From assembly GCA_017307335.1 (NCBI GenBank), contig JAFKFJ010000198.1, positions 1-32,916 on the forward strand: DNA of 32,916 bases, given 5' to 3'. The position numbers and the translations under genes were made by a program. The DNA is from Alphaproteobacteria bacterium (GTDB taxonomy: Bacteria; Pseudomonadota; Alphaproteobacteria; Acetobacterales; Acetobacteraceae). The notes beneath the pieces are model-generated. The model saw nothing but the letters and a program-made list of their open reading frames with translations, was not told where the DNA came from and ran no database searches. Below, in pieces: positions 22,044 through 29,457 of this stretch. Every line of letters begins with the position of its first letter. The stretch's first letter is position 1.

Positions 22044-23519
22044 GTGGCGGGAGCGATCGCGGAACTGACCGGCGCCGCGATCGCGACGGGCGAAGACGCG
22101 CTGCCGCTCTGCGTCGATCTCGACGGCACGCTCCTGCGCACGGACTCGCTGCACGAGGCGACGGCGGCGGTGCTGCTGGCCGATCCGCGCGTGCTCACGC
22201 AAATCCCGGGCTGGCTCGCGCAGGGGCGGGCGCACCTGAAGCAGCAGCTCGCGGCGCGCTGGCAGTTCGATCCGGCGCGGCTGCCCTACAACCAGGCGCT
22301 GCTGACCTGGCTGCGGGCCGAGCAGGCGCGGGGGCGCCATATCGTGCTGGCCACCGCCGCCGACCGCCGCGTGGCGGAGGTGGTGGCGGCGCATCTCGGG
22401 CTGTTCGACGAGGTGATCGCCTCGGACGGCAGCGCCAACCTGCGCGGTGCCGCCAAGGCCGCGGCGCTGGTGCAGCGGTTCGGCGAGCGGGGCTTCGCCT
22501 ATGCCGGCAACGATGCGACCGACCACGCGGTCTGGCGCCACGCCGCCGCGGCGGTGCTGGTCAACGCGCCGGCCGCGGTGCAGCGCGAGGCGGCGGCCGG
22601 GGGCCATGTCGCGCGGACCATCGCGGAGCCGCGCAGCGTCTGGCGCGCGACGCTGCGGGCGCTGCGGCCGCATCAATGGGTCAAGAACGCGCTCTGCCTG
22701 ATCCCGCCGCTCGCCGCGGGCGATCTGCGCAACCCCCATGCCTGGGCGGCGACGCTCGCGGTGGCCGCGGCGTTCTGCCTCGTCGCCTCCGGCATCTACC
22801 TGTTCAACGACCTCGCCGACATCGCCGCCGACCGCGCCTCGGTGCGCAAGTCGCGCCGCCCGTTCGCGAGCGGCGCGCTCTCGCCGCTGGTGGGGCTCGC
22901 GCTGGCGCCGCCGCTGCTGCTCGCGGGCGGCGCGCTCGGCTGGCGGGCGGGGGCGGCGCCGGCGCTCGGCGCCTATCTCGCGCTTTCCATCGGCTACAAT
23001 GTGCGGCTGAAGGAAATGCCGCTGATCGACGTGTTCGTGCTCGCCGCCCTCTACACGATCCGCCTGTTCGGCGGCGGCGAGGCGAGCGGGCACGCGGTCT
23101 CGCTCTGGCTGCTCGGCTTCTCGTCCTTCCTTTTCCTCGGGCTGGCGCTGGTCAAGCGCGTGTCGGAGCTGCAGCGCGTGCTGGCGGCGGGCGGGCGCAG
23201 CATCGCCCGGCGCGGCTACCTCGCCGAGGACGTGCTGATGCTGCAGATGTTCGGCACCGCCGCCGCCTTCGCCTCGGCGATCGTGCTGTCGCTCTATGTG
23301 CAGAGCACGGCGGTGATGCGGCTCTATGCGCAGCCGGTGATGCTGTGGGGCAGCATTCCGCTGCTGCTGTTCTGGCAGTGCCGGCTGTGGCTCGCGACCG
23401 CGCGCGGCTACATGCACGACGACCCGATCGTCTACGCCGCGCGCGACTGGGTCTCCTGGCTGGTCTGCCTGGGCCTCGGCGGTGTCGTGGCCCTGGCCTG
23501 GGCGCCGGTGGGCTGGTAG
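22044..23519 (+). CDS. fusion of HAD phosphatase and UbiA-family prenyltransferase
   Basis: The 491-aa protein begins with a HAD domain (about 20-200: CVDLDGTLLRTDSL nucleophile loop, ATAADRRVAE, and AGNDATDHAVW). A UbiA membrane domain follows (about 205-490), with prenyl diphosphate-binding motif NDLADIAADR and a second acidic region around YMHDDPIVYAARD. The UbiA part is of the DPPR-synthase type, which links phosphoribose or a related sugar to polyprenyl phosphate; the HAD part would remove the 5'-phosphate. This fusion occurs in polyprenyl-phosphate-pentose pathways. The GTG start follows GAGAGGAGAAGG. The EmrE-like gene lies 3 bp downstream, consistent with synthesis followed by flipping of a lipid-linked sugar. 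Confidence 0.85.
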   Translation: MAGAIAELTGAAIATGEDALPLCVDLDGTLLRTDSLHEATAAVLLADPRVLTQIPGWLAQGRAHLKQQLAARWQFDPARLPYNQALLTWLRAEQARGRHIVLATAADRRVAEVVAAHLGLFDEVIASDGSANLRGAAKAAALVQRFGERGFAYAGNDATDHAVWRHAAAAVLVNAPAAVQREAAAGGHVARTIAEPRSVWRATLRALRPHQWVKNALCLIPPLAAGDLRNPHAWAATLAVAAAFCLVASGIYLFNDLADIAADRASVRKSRRPFASGALSPLVGLALAPPLLLAGGALGWRAGAAPALGAYLALSIGYNVRLKEMPLIDVFVLAALYTIRLFGGGEASGHAVSLWLLGFSSFLFLGLALVKRVSELQRVLAAGGRSIARRGYLAEDVLMLQMFGTAAAFASAIVLSLYVQSTAVMRLYAQPVMLWGSIPLLLFWQCRLWLATARGYMHDDPIVYAARDWVSWLVCLGLGGVVALAWAPVGW

Positions 23520-23522
23520 CGG

Positions 23523-23894
23523 ATGCCGGTCGCGCTGCTGATCGCCTTCTCCGTCGGCTGCTCGGCGCTGGCCCAGGTGGCCCTGCGGCAGGGCATGCGC
23601 GCCGCCTCGGTGCAGGCGGCGATCGAGGCCGGGGCGGTTGCGCCGGTGGTGCTCGCGGTGGTCGGCAGCCTACCGGTGCTGGGCGGGCTCGCGCTCTACG
23701 GCGTCTCGGCGGCGAGCTGGCTGTTCGTGCTGGCGCGGCTGCCGGTGTCGGTCGCGTACGCGTTCATGGCGCTGGGCTTCCTGCTCACCATGGCGCTCGG
23801 CTGCCTGCTGCTGCACGAGCCGTTCACCGCCCGCAAGGCGATGGGCACGCTCGCGGTGGTTCTCGGGCTGTGGCTGGTGGCGGGAGCGCGGTGA
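23523..23894 (+). CDS. small four-helix EamA/SMR-type transporter, probable lipid-linked sugar flippase
   Basis: The 123-aa protein has four transmembrane helices and an EmrE/ArnE-like order, with motifs VALRQGMRAA, LYGVSAASWLFVLARLPVSV, AYAFMALGFLLTM and LLHEPFTARKAMG. Small members of this superfamily act as half-flippases for polyprenyl-phosphate sugars (ArnE/ArnF) or as drug exporters. Its start is 3 bp after the HAD-UbiA stop, so a role with that product is more likely than drug efflux. It might homodimerise, since only one such gene is present. Confidence 0.82.
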   Translation: MPVALLIAFSVGCSALAQVALRQGMRAASVQAAIEAGAVAPVVLAVVGSLPVLGGLALYGVSAASWLFVLARLPVSVAYAFMALGFLLTMALGCLLLHEPFTARKAMGTLAVVLGLWLVAGAR

Positions 23895-23903
23895 GCGCCG
23901 GCG

Positions 23904-24083
23904 CTAGCGCGGCGGCGGCCCGCCCGGCCGGCGGCGGGGGGCAGGGGACGGGGGCTGGCGCAGCGCGAACAAGCCCCGGTCGGCGCGGTCGCGCGCTTCC
24001 CGGTCGTTCTGCCACACCCACCACATCACGAGGCCGGTGGCGATGACGGAGGCAAGGAACAGAACGCCGTCCATGCTGGGCAT
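23904..24083 (-). CDS. 59-aa single-span membrane protein
   Basis: A short minus-strand ORF encodes MPSMDGVLFLASVIATGLVM, then WWVWQNDREARDRADRGLF and a Pro/Arg-rich basic tail. It has one transmembrane helix with a charged cytoplasmic end. GGGAG lies 3-4 bases before the ATG. It converges on the EmrE-like gene (9 bp between stops) and is divergent from the O-ligase gene, sharing an 85-bp control region. No family is recognised. The good RBS, the natural amphipathic layout and the clean fit between neighbours support it. Confidence 0.6.
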   Translation of the reverse strand: MPSMDGVLFLASVIATGLVMWWVWQNDREARDRADRGLFALRQPPSPAPRRRPGGPPPR

Positions 24084-24095
24084 GCTCCCGATCGA

Positions 24096-24114
24096 CCGGC
24101 CGAGAATCGGCCGG
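24096..24114. promoter_or_regulatory. 8-bp inverted repeat in the divergent region before the O-ligase gene
   Basis: CCGGCCGA (24096-24103) and TCGGCCGG (24107-24114) pair across a 3-nt loop, between the starts of the 59-aa membrane protein and the O-ligase. It could be an operator common to both. A GTCAAGCC direct repeat follows at about 24128-24151. Confidence 0.5.
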
Positions 24115-24168
24115 CGCCGCGCCCCACGTCAAGCCTGTCGGGGTCAAGCCGGCTGGGGTCGGGGCTAG

Positions 24169-25500
24169 ATGCGCGACATCGTCCTCGGCCTCGGCATGCT
24201 GTTCTACCTGCCGCTCTCCATCATCTCCCCGGCGGCGGGCCTGATGTGCTGGGAGTGGTTCTCGATCATGAACCCGCACCGGCAGGTCTACGGGCTGCTG
24301 CACGCCAAGCCGCTGAACAGCGCGATCGCGGTGGCGACCGTGCTCGGCTGGCTGCTGTCGCAGGAGCGCAAGCGCTTCACCCCCGACCTGCTGCCGTGGC
24401 TGCTGCTGCTGTGGTTCTTCTGGATGACGCTGGGCACGCTGGCGGCGCCGGTGCCGGTGGTCGCCTGGGACTACTGGGACCGGGTGATGCGCATCCTGGT
24501 GCCGGTGTTCTTCTGCTTCGCGCTGCTGACCACGAAGGCGCGCCTGGTCGGCATGGCGTGGGTGCTGGTGATCGCGCTCGGCTATTACGGCATCAAGGGC
24601 GCCGGCTACCTCATGATCGGCGGCAGCGGCACCATCGTCGGGCCGCCCAGCAGCATGATCGCCGACAACAACACGCTGGCGGCGGCGGTGGTGATGGAGC
24701 TGCCGCTCGTCTACTTCCTCTGGAAGCACACGCGGCTGCGCCTGCTGCGGATCGGCCTCGCCGCGGCGATCCCGCTGCAGGTCATGATGGTGTTCGGCTC
24801 GCACTCGCGCGGGGGCGTGATCGCGCTCGGCGTGGTGCTGTTCCTGCTCTGGCTGCGCTCCGACCGGAAGATCCTCTACGCGCTGTTCGGCATGGCGATG
24901 GCGGTCCTGGTCATCCAGACGATGCCCGACAAGATCTGGGCGCGGCTCGCCACGATGCACAGCGTGCAGTCGATCCAGGACGACAGCTCCTTCCACGGCC
25001 GGCTGATGGCCTGGAAGGTGGCGATCCTGTGCGCGCGCGACTACTTCCCCTTCGGCGCCGGCTTCTACACGCCGCAGATGCACGCCATCTTCAACCACTA
25101 CCTGCCGGAGGAGGACGCCCACGCGGCGCACAGCATCTATTTCCAGGTGCTGGGCGAGCACGGCTACATCGGGCTCGCGATCTACCTCGTGATCCTCGTG
25201 CTGCCGCTGCTCAACGCGACGCTCGTCATCCACCGCACCCGCGGCGTGGCGGAGATGGCGTGGGCGCATGATCTGGCCGACATGATCCGCGTGGCCCTGA
25301 TCGCCTTCTATGTCGGCGGCGCGGCGCTGAGCCTCGCCTATTTCGACGGCTACCTGGTGCTGATCGCGATGACCTCCTGCCTGCGCGAGATGACCGCGCC
25401 GCGGCGGCGCGGCGCCGCGGCGGAAGCGAAGTCCCCGGCGCGGCCGCCGGGCGAACTGGTGGGGGTGGGCCCCGGCGCGGCCGTGCGACCGCGGCTGTGA
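24169..25500 (+). CDS. O-antigen-ligase-like membrane protein, exosortase-A-associated type
   Basis: The 443-aa polytopic protein begins MRDIVLGLGMLFYLPLSIIS, followed by GLMCWEWFSIMNPHRQVYGL. That is the characteristic N-terminus (DUF5935 region) of the 'putative O-glycosylation ligase, exosortase A system-associated' group. The Wzy/WaaL-type ligase part follows, with FGSHSRGGVIALGVVLFLLW and the large loop SSFHGRLMAWKVAI..AHSIYFQVLGEHGYIGL. It should ligate or polymerise glycan at the periplasmic face. No exosortase or PEP-CTERM protein is in the window. It converges with the GT4 gene, with a 3-bp gap between stops. Confidence 0.85.
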   Translation: MRDIVLGLGMLFYLPLSIISPAAGLMCWEWFSIMNPHRQVYGLLHAKPLNSAIAVATVLGWLLSQERKRFTPDLLPWLLLLWFFWMTLGTLAAPVPVVAWDYWDRVMRILVPVFFCFALLTTKARLVGMAWVLVIALGYYGIKGAGYLMIGGSGTIVGPPSSMIADNNTLAAAVVMELPLVYFLWKHTRLRLLRIGLAAAIPLQVMMVFGSHSRGGVIALGVVLFLLWLRSDRKILYALFGMAMAVLVIQTMPDKIWARLATMHSVQSIQDDSSFHGRLMAWKVAILCARDYFPFGAGFYTPQMHAIFNHYLPEEDAHAAHSIYFQVLGEHGYIGLAIYLVILVLPLLNATLVIHRTRGVAEMAWAHDLADMIRVALIAFYVGGAALSLAYFDGYLVLIAMTSCLREMTAPRRRGAAAEAKSPARPPGELVGVGPGAAVRPRL

Positions 25501-25503
25501 GCA

Positions 25504-26601
25504 TCAGCCGGTGGCGGGCTGGAGGCCGAACAGCCCGCCATAGGCGGCGAACATCGTCGCCTGATCGAACGCCGCCTCCGCCCGGGCGCGGTTGGCGGCG
25601 CCGAGGTCGCGGCGCAGGGCGGGGTCGGCCAGCAGGGCGGCGAGGGCTGCACTGAGCGCCGCATCCTCGCGCGGCACGGCGAAGCGCCGGTTCGGCACGG
25701 CCAGCATCTCCGCGACGTCGCCGACATCGCTTGCCGCGACCGCCAGCCCGCTCGCCATGGCCTCCAGCACCGAGAGCGGCATCTGCTCGGTGTCGGAGGA
25801 AAGGGCGAAGAGGTCGAACGCCCGGTAGGCCTGCTCGGGGGCGGCGAGGTGGCCGGCGAAGGTGACCCGTCCGGCGATCCCCAGCGTCGCGGCGAGGGCG
25901 GCGAGCGCCGGGCGCTCCGGCCCTTCGCCCACGATCGTCAGCCGCGCCGGCAGCCCCGCCGGCAGGGCGGCCACGGCGCGCAGCAGGCGGGCGACGTTCT
26001 TCTCCGGCCGCAGCCCGGCGACGGTGCCGATCACCGGCACCGCGCGCGGCGCCGCATCCGCGGCATCGGGAGGGGCAGGGGCGAAACGGGCGAGGTCGAT
26101 GCCGTTAGGGACATAGCGCACGCGCCGCTCCGGCAGCCGCCAGGTCCCGGTCGCGAGCCGCCAGAGCGTGCGCGAGGGCAGCACCACCGTCGCCCGGCGC
26201 AGCACCAGCCGGCGGGTGAGCACCCGGCGCGGCAGCTGGCGCGTGCGTTCCTCCGGGCCGAACCCGTCCTCGATATGCACATGCCGCCGCCCGGCCAGGG
26301 CATTGGCCATCGCCCACTCGATCGAGCCCCAGTTGTGCGTCACCAGCACGTCCGGCCGCAGCGTGCGCAGGGTCGCGGCGTAGCGGCGCACGCTGCCGAG
26401 CGTGTCGCCCTTGCGCGCGTCCAGGGCGGGGAAGCGCACGGCGAGGCCGGGGGCGAGGGCGGCGGCGGCGGCGGTGTCGCCGTCCAGGGCCACGATGGTG
26501 TGGTCGAGCCGGTGCCCGAAATGGTTGGCGACGGCGATCAGGCGCATCTGCGCGCCGCCCACCGCGAAGCTCGGGAAGACGTGCAGCAGGCGCGGTGTCA
26601 T
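25504..26601 (-). CDS. GT4-family glycosyltransferase
   Basis: The 365-aa GT-B enzyme has an N-terminal acceptor domain starting HVFPSFAVGGAQMRLIAVAN, with the GGAQ motif at 15-18. The donor domain has GTVAGLRPEKNVARLLRAVA, IVGEGPERPALAALA and the EX7E-type motif within EQMPLSVLEAMASG. It transfers a nucleotide-activated sugar to a growing glycan on the cytoplasmic side. The ATG at 26601 has GAGGGC just upstream. An alternative ATG at 26625, overlapping the amidotransferase stop (ATGA), would add MRDVPHEG. The two genes form an operon, and a repeated palindrome lies exactly at their junction. Confidence 0.88.
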   Translation of the reverse strand: MTPRLLHVFPSFAVGGAQMRLIAVANHFGHRLDHTIVALDGDTAAAAALAPGLAVRFPALDARKGDTLGSVRRYAATLRTLRPDVLVTHNWGSIEWAMANALAGRRHVHIEDGFGPEERTRQLPRRVLTRRLVLRRATVVLPSRTLWRLATGTWRLPERRVRYVPNGIDLARFAPAPPDAADAAPRAVPVIGTVAGLRPEKNVARLLRAVAALPAGLPARLTIVGEGPERPALAALAATLGIAGRVTFAGHLAAPEQAYRAFDLFALSSDTEQMPLSVLEAMASGLAVAASDVGDVAEMLAVPNRRFAVPREDAALSAALAALLADPALRRDLGAANRARAEAAFDQATMFAAYGGLFGLQPATG

Positions 26602-26602
26602 G

Positions 26603-26630
26603 CCCTCATGAGGCACGTCCCTCATGAGGC
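26603..26630. repeat. twin CCCTCATGAGGC repeats at the amidotransferase/GT4 junction
   Basis: The 12-bp sequence occurs exactly at 26603-26614 and 26619-26630, a 16-bp period, and each contains the palindrome CCTCATGAGG. The copies cover the stop of the amidotransferase gene and the alternative start of the GT4 gene. The palindrome is identical to that in the parA leader. Confidence 0.8.
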
Positions 26631-28571
26631 CAGGCGCAGCGCCAGTGTCCCCGCCGTTGGTGCCTCCGCCGTCGGCGCCACCGCCGCCGCTTCCTGCGCC
26701 GCCAGGAATCCCTCGAAGACCAGCAGCAGCCACAGCGGCTGGCTGTGGTCGACGGCGCCCGCGGCGTGCTCGTCCAGCATGCGGGTGAGGGCGGCGGGCG
26801 CGAACAGGCCGCAATCGAGCATCCCCTCGCCGAGCAGGCGGGCGCGCAGGCGCGGCATCTCGGCGCGGAAGGTCGCGGCGTGGGAGGTGGCGAAGCCCTG
26901 CTTCGGGCGATGGAGCAGCGCGTGCGGCAGATAGGGCTCCAGCGCCCGCTTCAGCACCCGCTTGCCTTCGCCCCCCGCGAGCTTGGTCGCCGCCGGCAGC
27001 GACAGCCCCCAGGCGACGAGGTCGTGGTCGAGGAAGGGGGAGCGCACTTCCAGCGAGTTCGCCATGCTGGCGCGGTCGACCTTGACCAGCATCTGCCCGG
27101 CGAGCCAGGTCGCGAGGTCGACGTACTGCGCCTGCGCCAGCGGATCGGCACGCGGGCATTCCGCCATCAGGGCGGCGAAGCGGTCGGTGGGGTCGTGGCC
27201 GTCGAGGGCGGCGGCGAGCGACGGGGCAAACAGCGCGCGGCGGCGCGCGCGCTGCAGCTTCGTCACCGTGGCGGCGAAGCCGAGGGCGGAATCGAGGCTC
27301 AGCTCGCTCAGCGTGTGCTTGGCGCGCAGGAAGCGCGGCGCGCGGTCGAGCTTCGGATAGAGGCGCGCAAGCGTGCCGATCGCGTGCCGGCGCACGCCCG
27401 CGGGCAGCCGCCGCCGCGCCGCCTCGACCAGCAGGTGCCAGCGATAGCGCCGATAGCCGGCGAACACCTCGTCGCCGCCGTCGCCGGACAGCGCCACGGT
27501 CGCCTGCCGGCGGGCGAGGGCGGTCACGGTCAGCGTCGGCACCGCGGAAGGATCGCCGAACGGCTCGCCGAACACGCGGCCCACCGAGCGCGCCGCGTCG
27601 ATGACATCGACGGCGGCGGCGCGCGCATTGTGCTGGCGGGTGGCGTAGCGCGCGGCGACCGCCTCGGCGTACGGGGTCTCGTCCTCCTCGCCGTCGAAGC
27701 CGATCGTGAACGTGTCGAGCGGGGTCGCGCGCGCCCGGGCCGCCATCGCGACCACGGCGGAGGAATCCACGCCGCCGGAGAGGAAGGCGCCGAGCGGCAC
27801 GTCGGAGACGAGCCGTGCTGCGGTCGCGGCGGACAGTTTCTCGGCGAGCTGTACCGCCGCGTCCTGTTCGCCGATGGCGAGCGGCTGCACCGGAACCTGC
27901 CAGTAGCGGCGCGGCTGCGGCACGGGCTCGCCGGCGCGCAGCAGCAGGAAATGCGCGGGCGGCAGCTTCTTCACCGCGCGCCAGATCGAGCCGGGATCGG
28001 GGATGTAGCCGAGGGCGAAGAAATCGTCGATCGCGGCGGGATCGAGCGCGCGCGCGAGGGTGGGCACCGTGGCCAGCGCGGCGAGCTCGGAGGCGAAGAC
28101 GAACCGCCCCTCGGCATCGGTCGCGTAGTAGAGCGGCTTCTTGCCCATCCGGTCGCGGGCGAGGAACAGCGTGCGCCGGTTGCGGTCCCACAGCGCGAAG
28201 GCGAACATGCCGGACAGATGTTTCAGGCAGTCGGGCCCGAAGCTCTCCCAGGCATGGATGATCGCTTCCGTGTCGCAGCGGTTGCGGAAGGTGTGGCCCA
28301 GCGCCTGCAGCTTCGGCCGCAGCTCCTGGAAATTGTAGATCTCGCCGTTGAACACGATGACCACTGAATGGTCCTCGTTGTACATCGGCTGCTGCCCGCC
28401 GGCGGGATCGATGATGGCGAGCCGGCGATGGCCGAGCCCGACGCCGGCCTCGCAGTGGAATCCGTCGCCGTCGGGGCCGCGATGCGCGATCGCCGCGGTC
28501 ATGCGGGCCAGCAGCGCGGCATCGACCGCGCCGCCGCCCGCGGGATGAAAGATGCCGGCGAGGCCGCACAT
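26622..28571 (-). CDS. asnB: glutamine-dependent asparagine-synthase-like amidotransferase (XrtA-associated type)
   Basis: The 649-aa protein has an N-terminal class II glutaminase domain with nucleophile Cys2 (MCGLAGIF), AHRGPDG (29-35) and VFNGEIYN (73-80). A C-terminal ATP-pyrophosphatase synthase domain follows, with the PP-loop SGGVDSS at 265-271. Length and the IPDPGSIWRAVKKLPPAH segment fit the exosortase-A-linked amidotransferase group encoded in EPS loci rather than housekeeping asparagine synthetase. The product is probably an amidated sugar or other polysaccharide building block, but the acceptor is unknown. It is transcribed upstream of the GT4 gene. The neighbouring O-ligase belongs to the same XrtA-linked set. 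Confidence 0.88.
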   Translation of the reverse strand: MCGLAGIFHPAGGGAVDAALLARMTAAIAHRGPDGDGFHCEAGVGLGHRRLAIIDPAGGQQPMYNEDHSVVIVFNGEIYNFQELRPKLQALGHTFRNRCDTEAIIHAWESFGPDCLKHLSGMFAFALWDRNRRTLFLARDRMGKKPLYYATDAEGRFVFASELAALATVPTLARALDPAAIDDFFALGYIPDPGSIWRAVKKLPPAHFLLLRAGEPVPQPRRYWQVPVQPLAIGEQDAAVQLAEKLSAATAARLVSDVPLGAFLSGGVDSSAVVAMAARARATPLDTFTIGFDGEEDETPYAEAVAARYATRQHNARAAAVDVIDAARSVGRVFGEPFGDPSAVPTLTVTALARRQATVALSGDGGDEVFAGYRRYRWHLLVEAARRRLPAGVRRHAIGTLARLYPKLDRAPRFLRAKHTLSELSLDSALGFAATVTKLQRARRRALFAPSLAAALDGHDPTDRFAALMAECPRADPLAQAQYVDLATWLAGQMLVKVDRASMANSLEVRSPFLDHDLVAWGLSLPAATKLAGGEGKRVLKRALEPYLPHALLHRPKQGFATSHAATFRAEMPRLRARLLGEGMLDCGLFAPAALTRMLDEHAAGAVDHSQPLWLLLVFEGFLAAQEAAAVAPTAEAPTAGTLALRLAS

Positions 28572-28671
28572 GCGAGGATCTCCGGAGGAACGCGCAGGGA
28601 GAATACCACGTGCCGGTCCGGCAGGGAAACGTTACCCTTCCGTTGGCCGCGCCGCCGGCGACCTCACGACC

Positions 28672-28947
28672 TCAATGGTATTGCTCGTAATCCACGCGGA
28701 CGGCGTCCTCGCCCTGCCATTCGAAGGTGACGCACCAGGGACCGTTGACGTGGATCGACCAGCGGGGCGGCCTGCCGCGCAGCTTATGGAAGTTGAATCC
28801 CGGAACGTTCAGGTCCTCCGCGCGGGTCGCCTGGTTCAGGGCGTCGAGCCGGCGTTGCAGCCGCTCCGCATGACCCGGCGTGATTCCTGCGATGCTGCCT
28901 TCCTGCCAGAACGCCGCAAGGCCCTTGTGGCGAAAGGAAAGGATCAT
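28672..28947 (-). CDS. higB: HigB-type RelE/ParE-fold toxin
   Basis: The 91-aa protein matches HigB mRNA-interferase toxins from start to end: MILSFRHKGLAAFWQEGS, ITPGHAERLQRRLDALNQA, LNVPGFNFHKLRG, then WSIHVNGPWCVTFEW and the C-terminal VDYEQYH. These toxins cut mRNA at the ribosome and are neutralised by HigA. It is on the minus strand while higA is on the plus strand, so the usual higB-higA operon is replaced by a divergent arrangement with a 122-bp shared region. Full length suggests that it is functional. Confidence 0.88.
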   Translation of the reverse strand: MILSFRHKGLAAFWQEGSIAGITPGHAERLQRRLDALNQATRAEDLNVPGFNFHKLRGRPPRWSIHVNGPWCVTFEWQGEDAVRVDYEQYH

Positions 28948-28979
28948 CGGCTGCCCTGTAAATGGCGACCAGACAATAC

Positions 28980-28996
28980 GTCAAGCGATCCTTGAC
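28980..28996. promoter_or_regulatory. candidate shared HigA operator overlapping divergent promoters
   Basis: GTCAAG (28980-28985) and CTTGAC (28991-28996) form a perfect dyad with a 5-bp centre. Each arm contains a TTGAC -35-like element, one facing higA (TTGACA, 28992-28997) and one facing higB on the opposite strand. A HigA dimer bound here would cover both. A second dyad, GAATT/AATTC, lies at 29031-29046 before higA. HigA binding is inferred. Confidence 0.6.
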
Positions 28997-29069
28997 AGAC
29001 AGGGAGGCGATGAGCAGTTTGCGGGCGCGGGAATTATCATCAATTCTCGCGACGACGAGGAATGCTCTC

Positions 29070-29384
29070 ATGCGCGAATATCGTGCGAAGGGTCCGGCCG
29101 CCCGGCCGCCGACACATCCCGGCGCGATCCTGCGCGAGGATGTGCTGCCGGCGCTGCGGCTGAGCGTGACCGGCGCGGCGCAGAAGCTCGGCGTTTCGCG
29201 GCAGGCGCTGCATGCCATTCTCGCCGAGACCGCCTCCGTCACGCCGGAGATGGCCGCGCGGCTCGGCAAGCTTTGCGGCAACGGGGCCGGGCTGTGGTTG
29301 CGCCTGCAGCAGGCGCGCGACCTGTGGCGGGTGGAGCAGGAGATGGCCGGCGAACTCAGGAAGATCCCGACTCTGCACGCCTGA
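29070..29384 (+). CDS. higA: HigA-type XRE antitoxin
   Basis: The 104-aa protein has the HigA signature THPGAILREDVLPALRLSVT and an XRE helix-turn-helix (AAQKLGVSRQALHAILAE). The family's C-terminal VTPEMAARLGKL..GLWLRLQQARDLW follows, then a short basic tail. It would bind and neutralise HigB and repress both genes. The ATG at 29070 has GAGGA about 10 bp upstream; the longer open frame to 28962 would run through the operator region and is unlikely. Gene order and orientation relative to higB are unusual for the family. Confidence 0.88.
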   Translation: MREYRAKGPAARPPTHPGAILREDVLPALRLSVTGAAQKLGVSRQALHAILAETASVTPEMAARLGKLCGNGAGLWLRLQQARDLWRVEQEMAGELRKIPTLHA

Positions 29385-29457
29385 ATCGTCCCAAAGCGTT
29401 ACCTGGCGGTTTCCACTTCGTGATAGGTTCGCCTGCCAACCGGGAGACGTGGCGGGC

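Noticed and set aside
25504..28569. 1021-aa minus-strand frame joining the GT4 region with most of the amidotransferase region
   Set aside because: Only the last 365 residues are the GT4 enzyme. The upstream part is an out-of-frame reading of the amidotransferase, whose own frame has all catalytic motifs.
28962..29069. Upstream start for HigA adding 36 residues
   Set aside because: It would cross both candidate operator dyads and precede the conserved family N-terminus; the ATG at 29070 has a suitable RBS.
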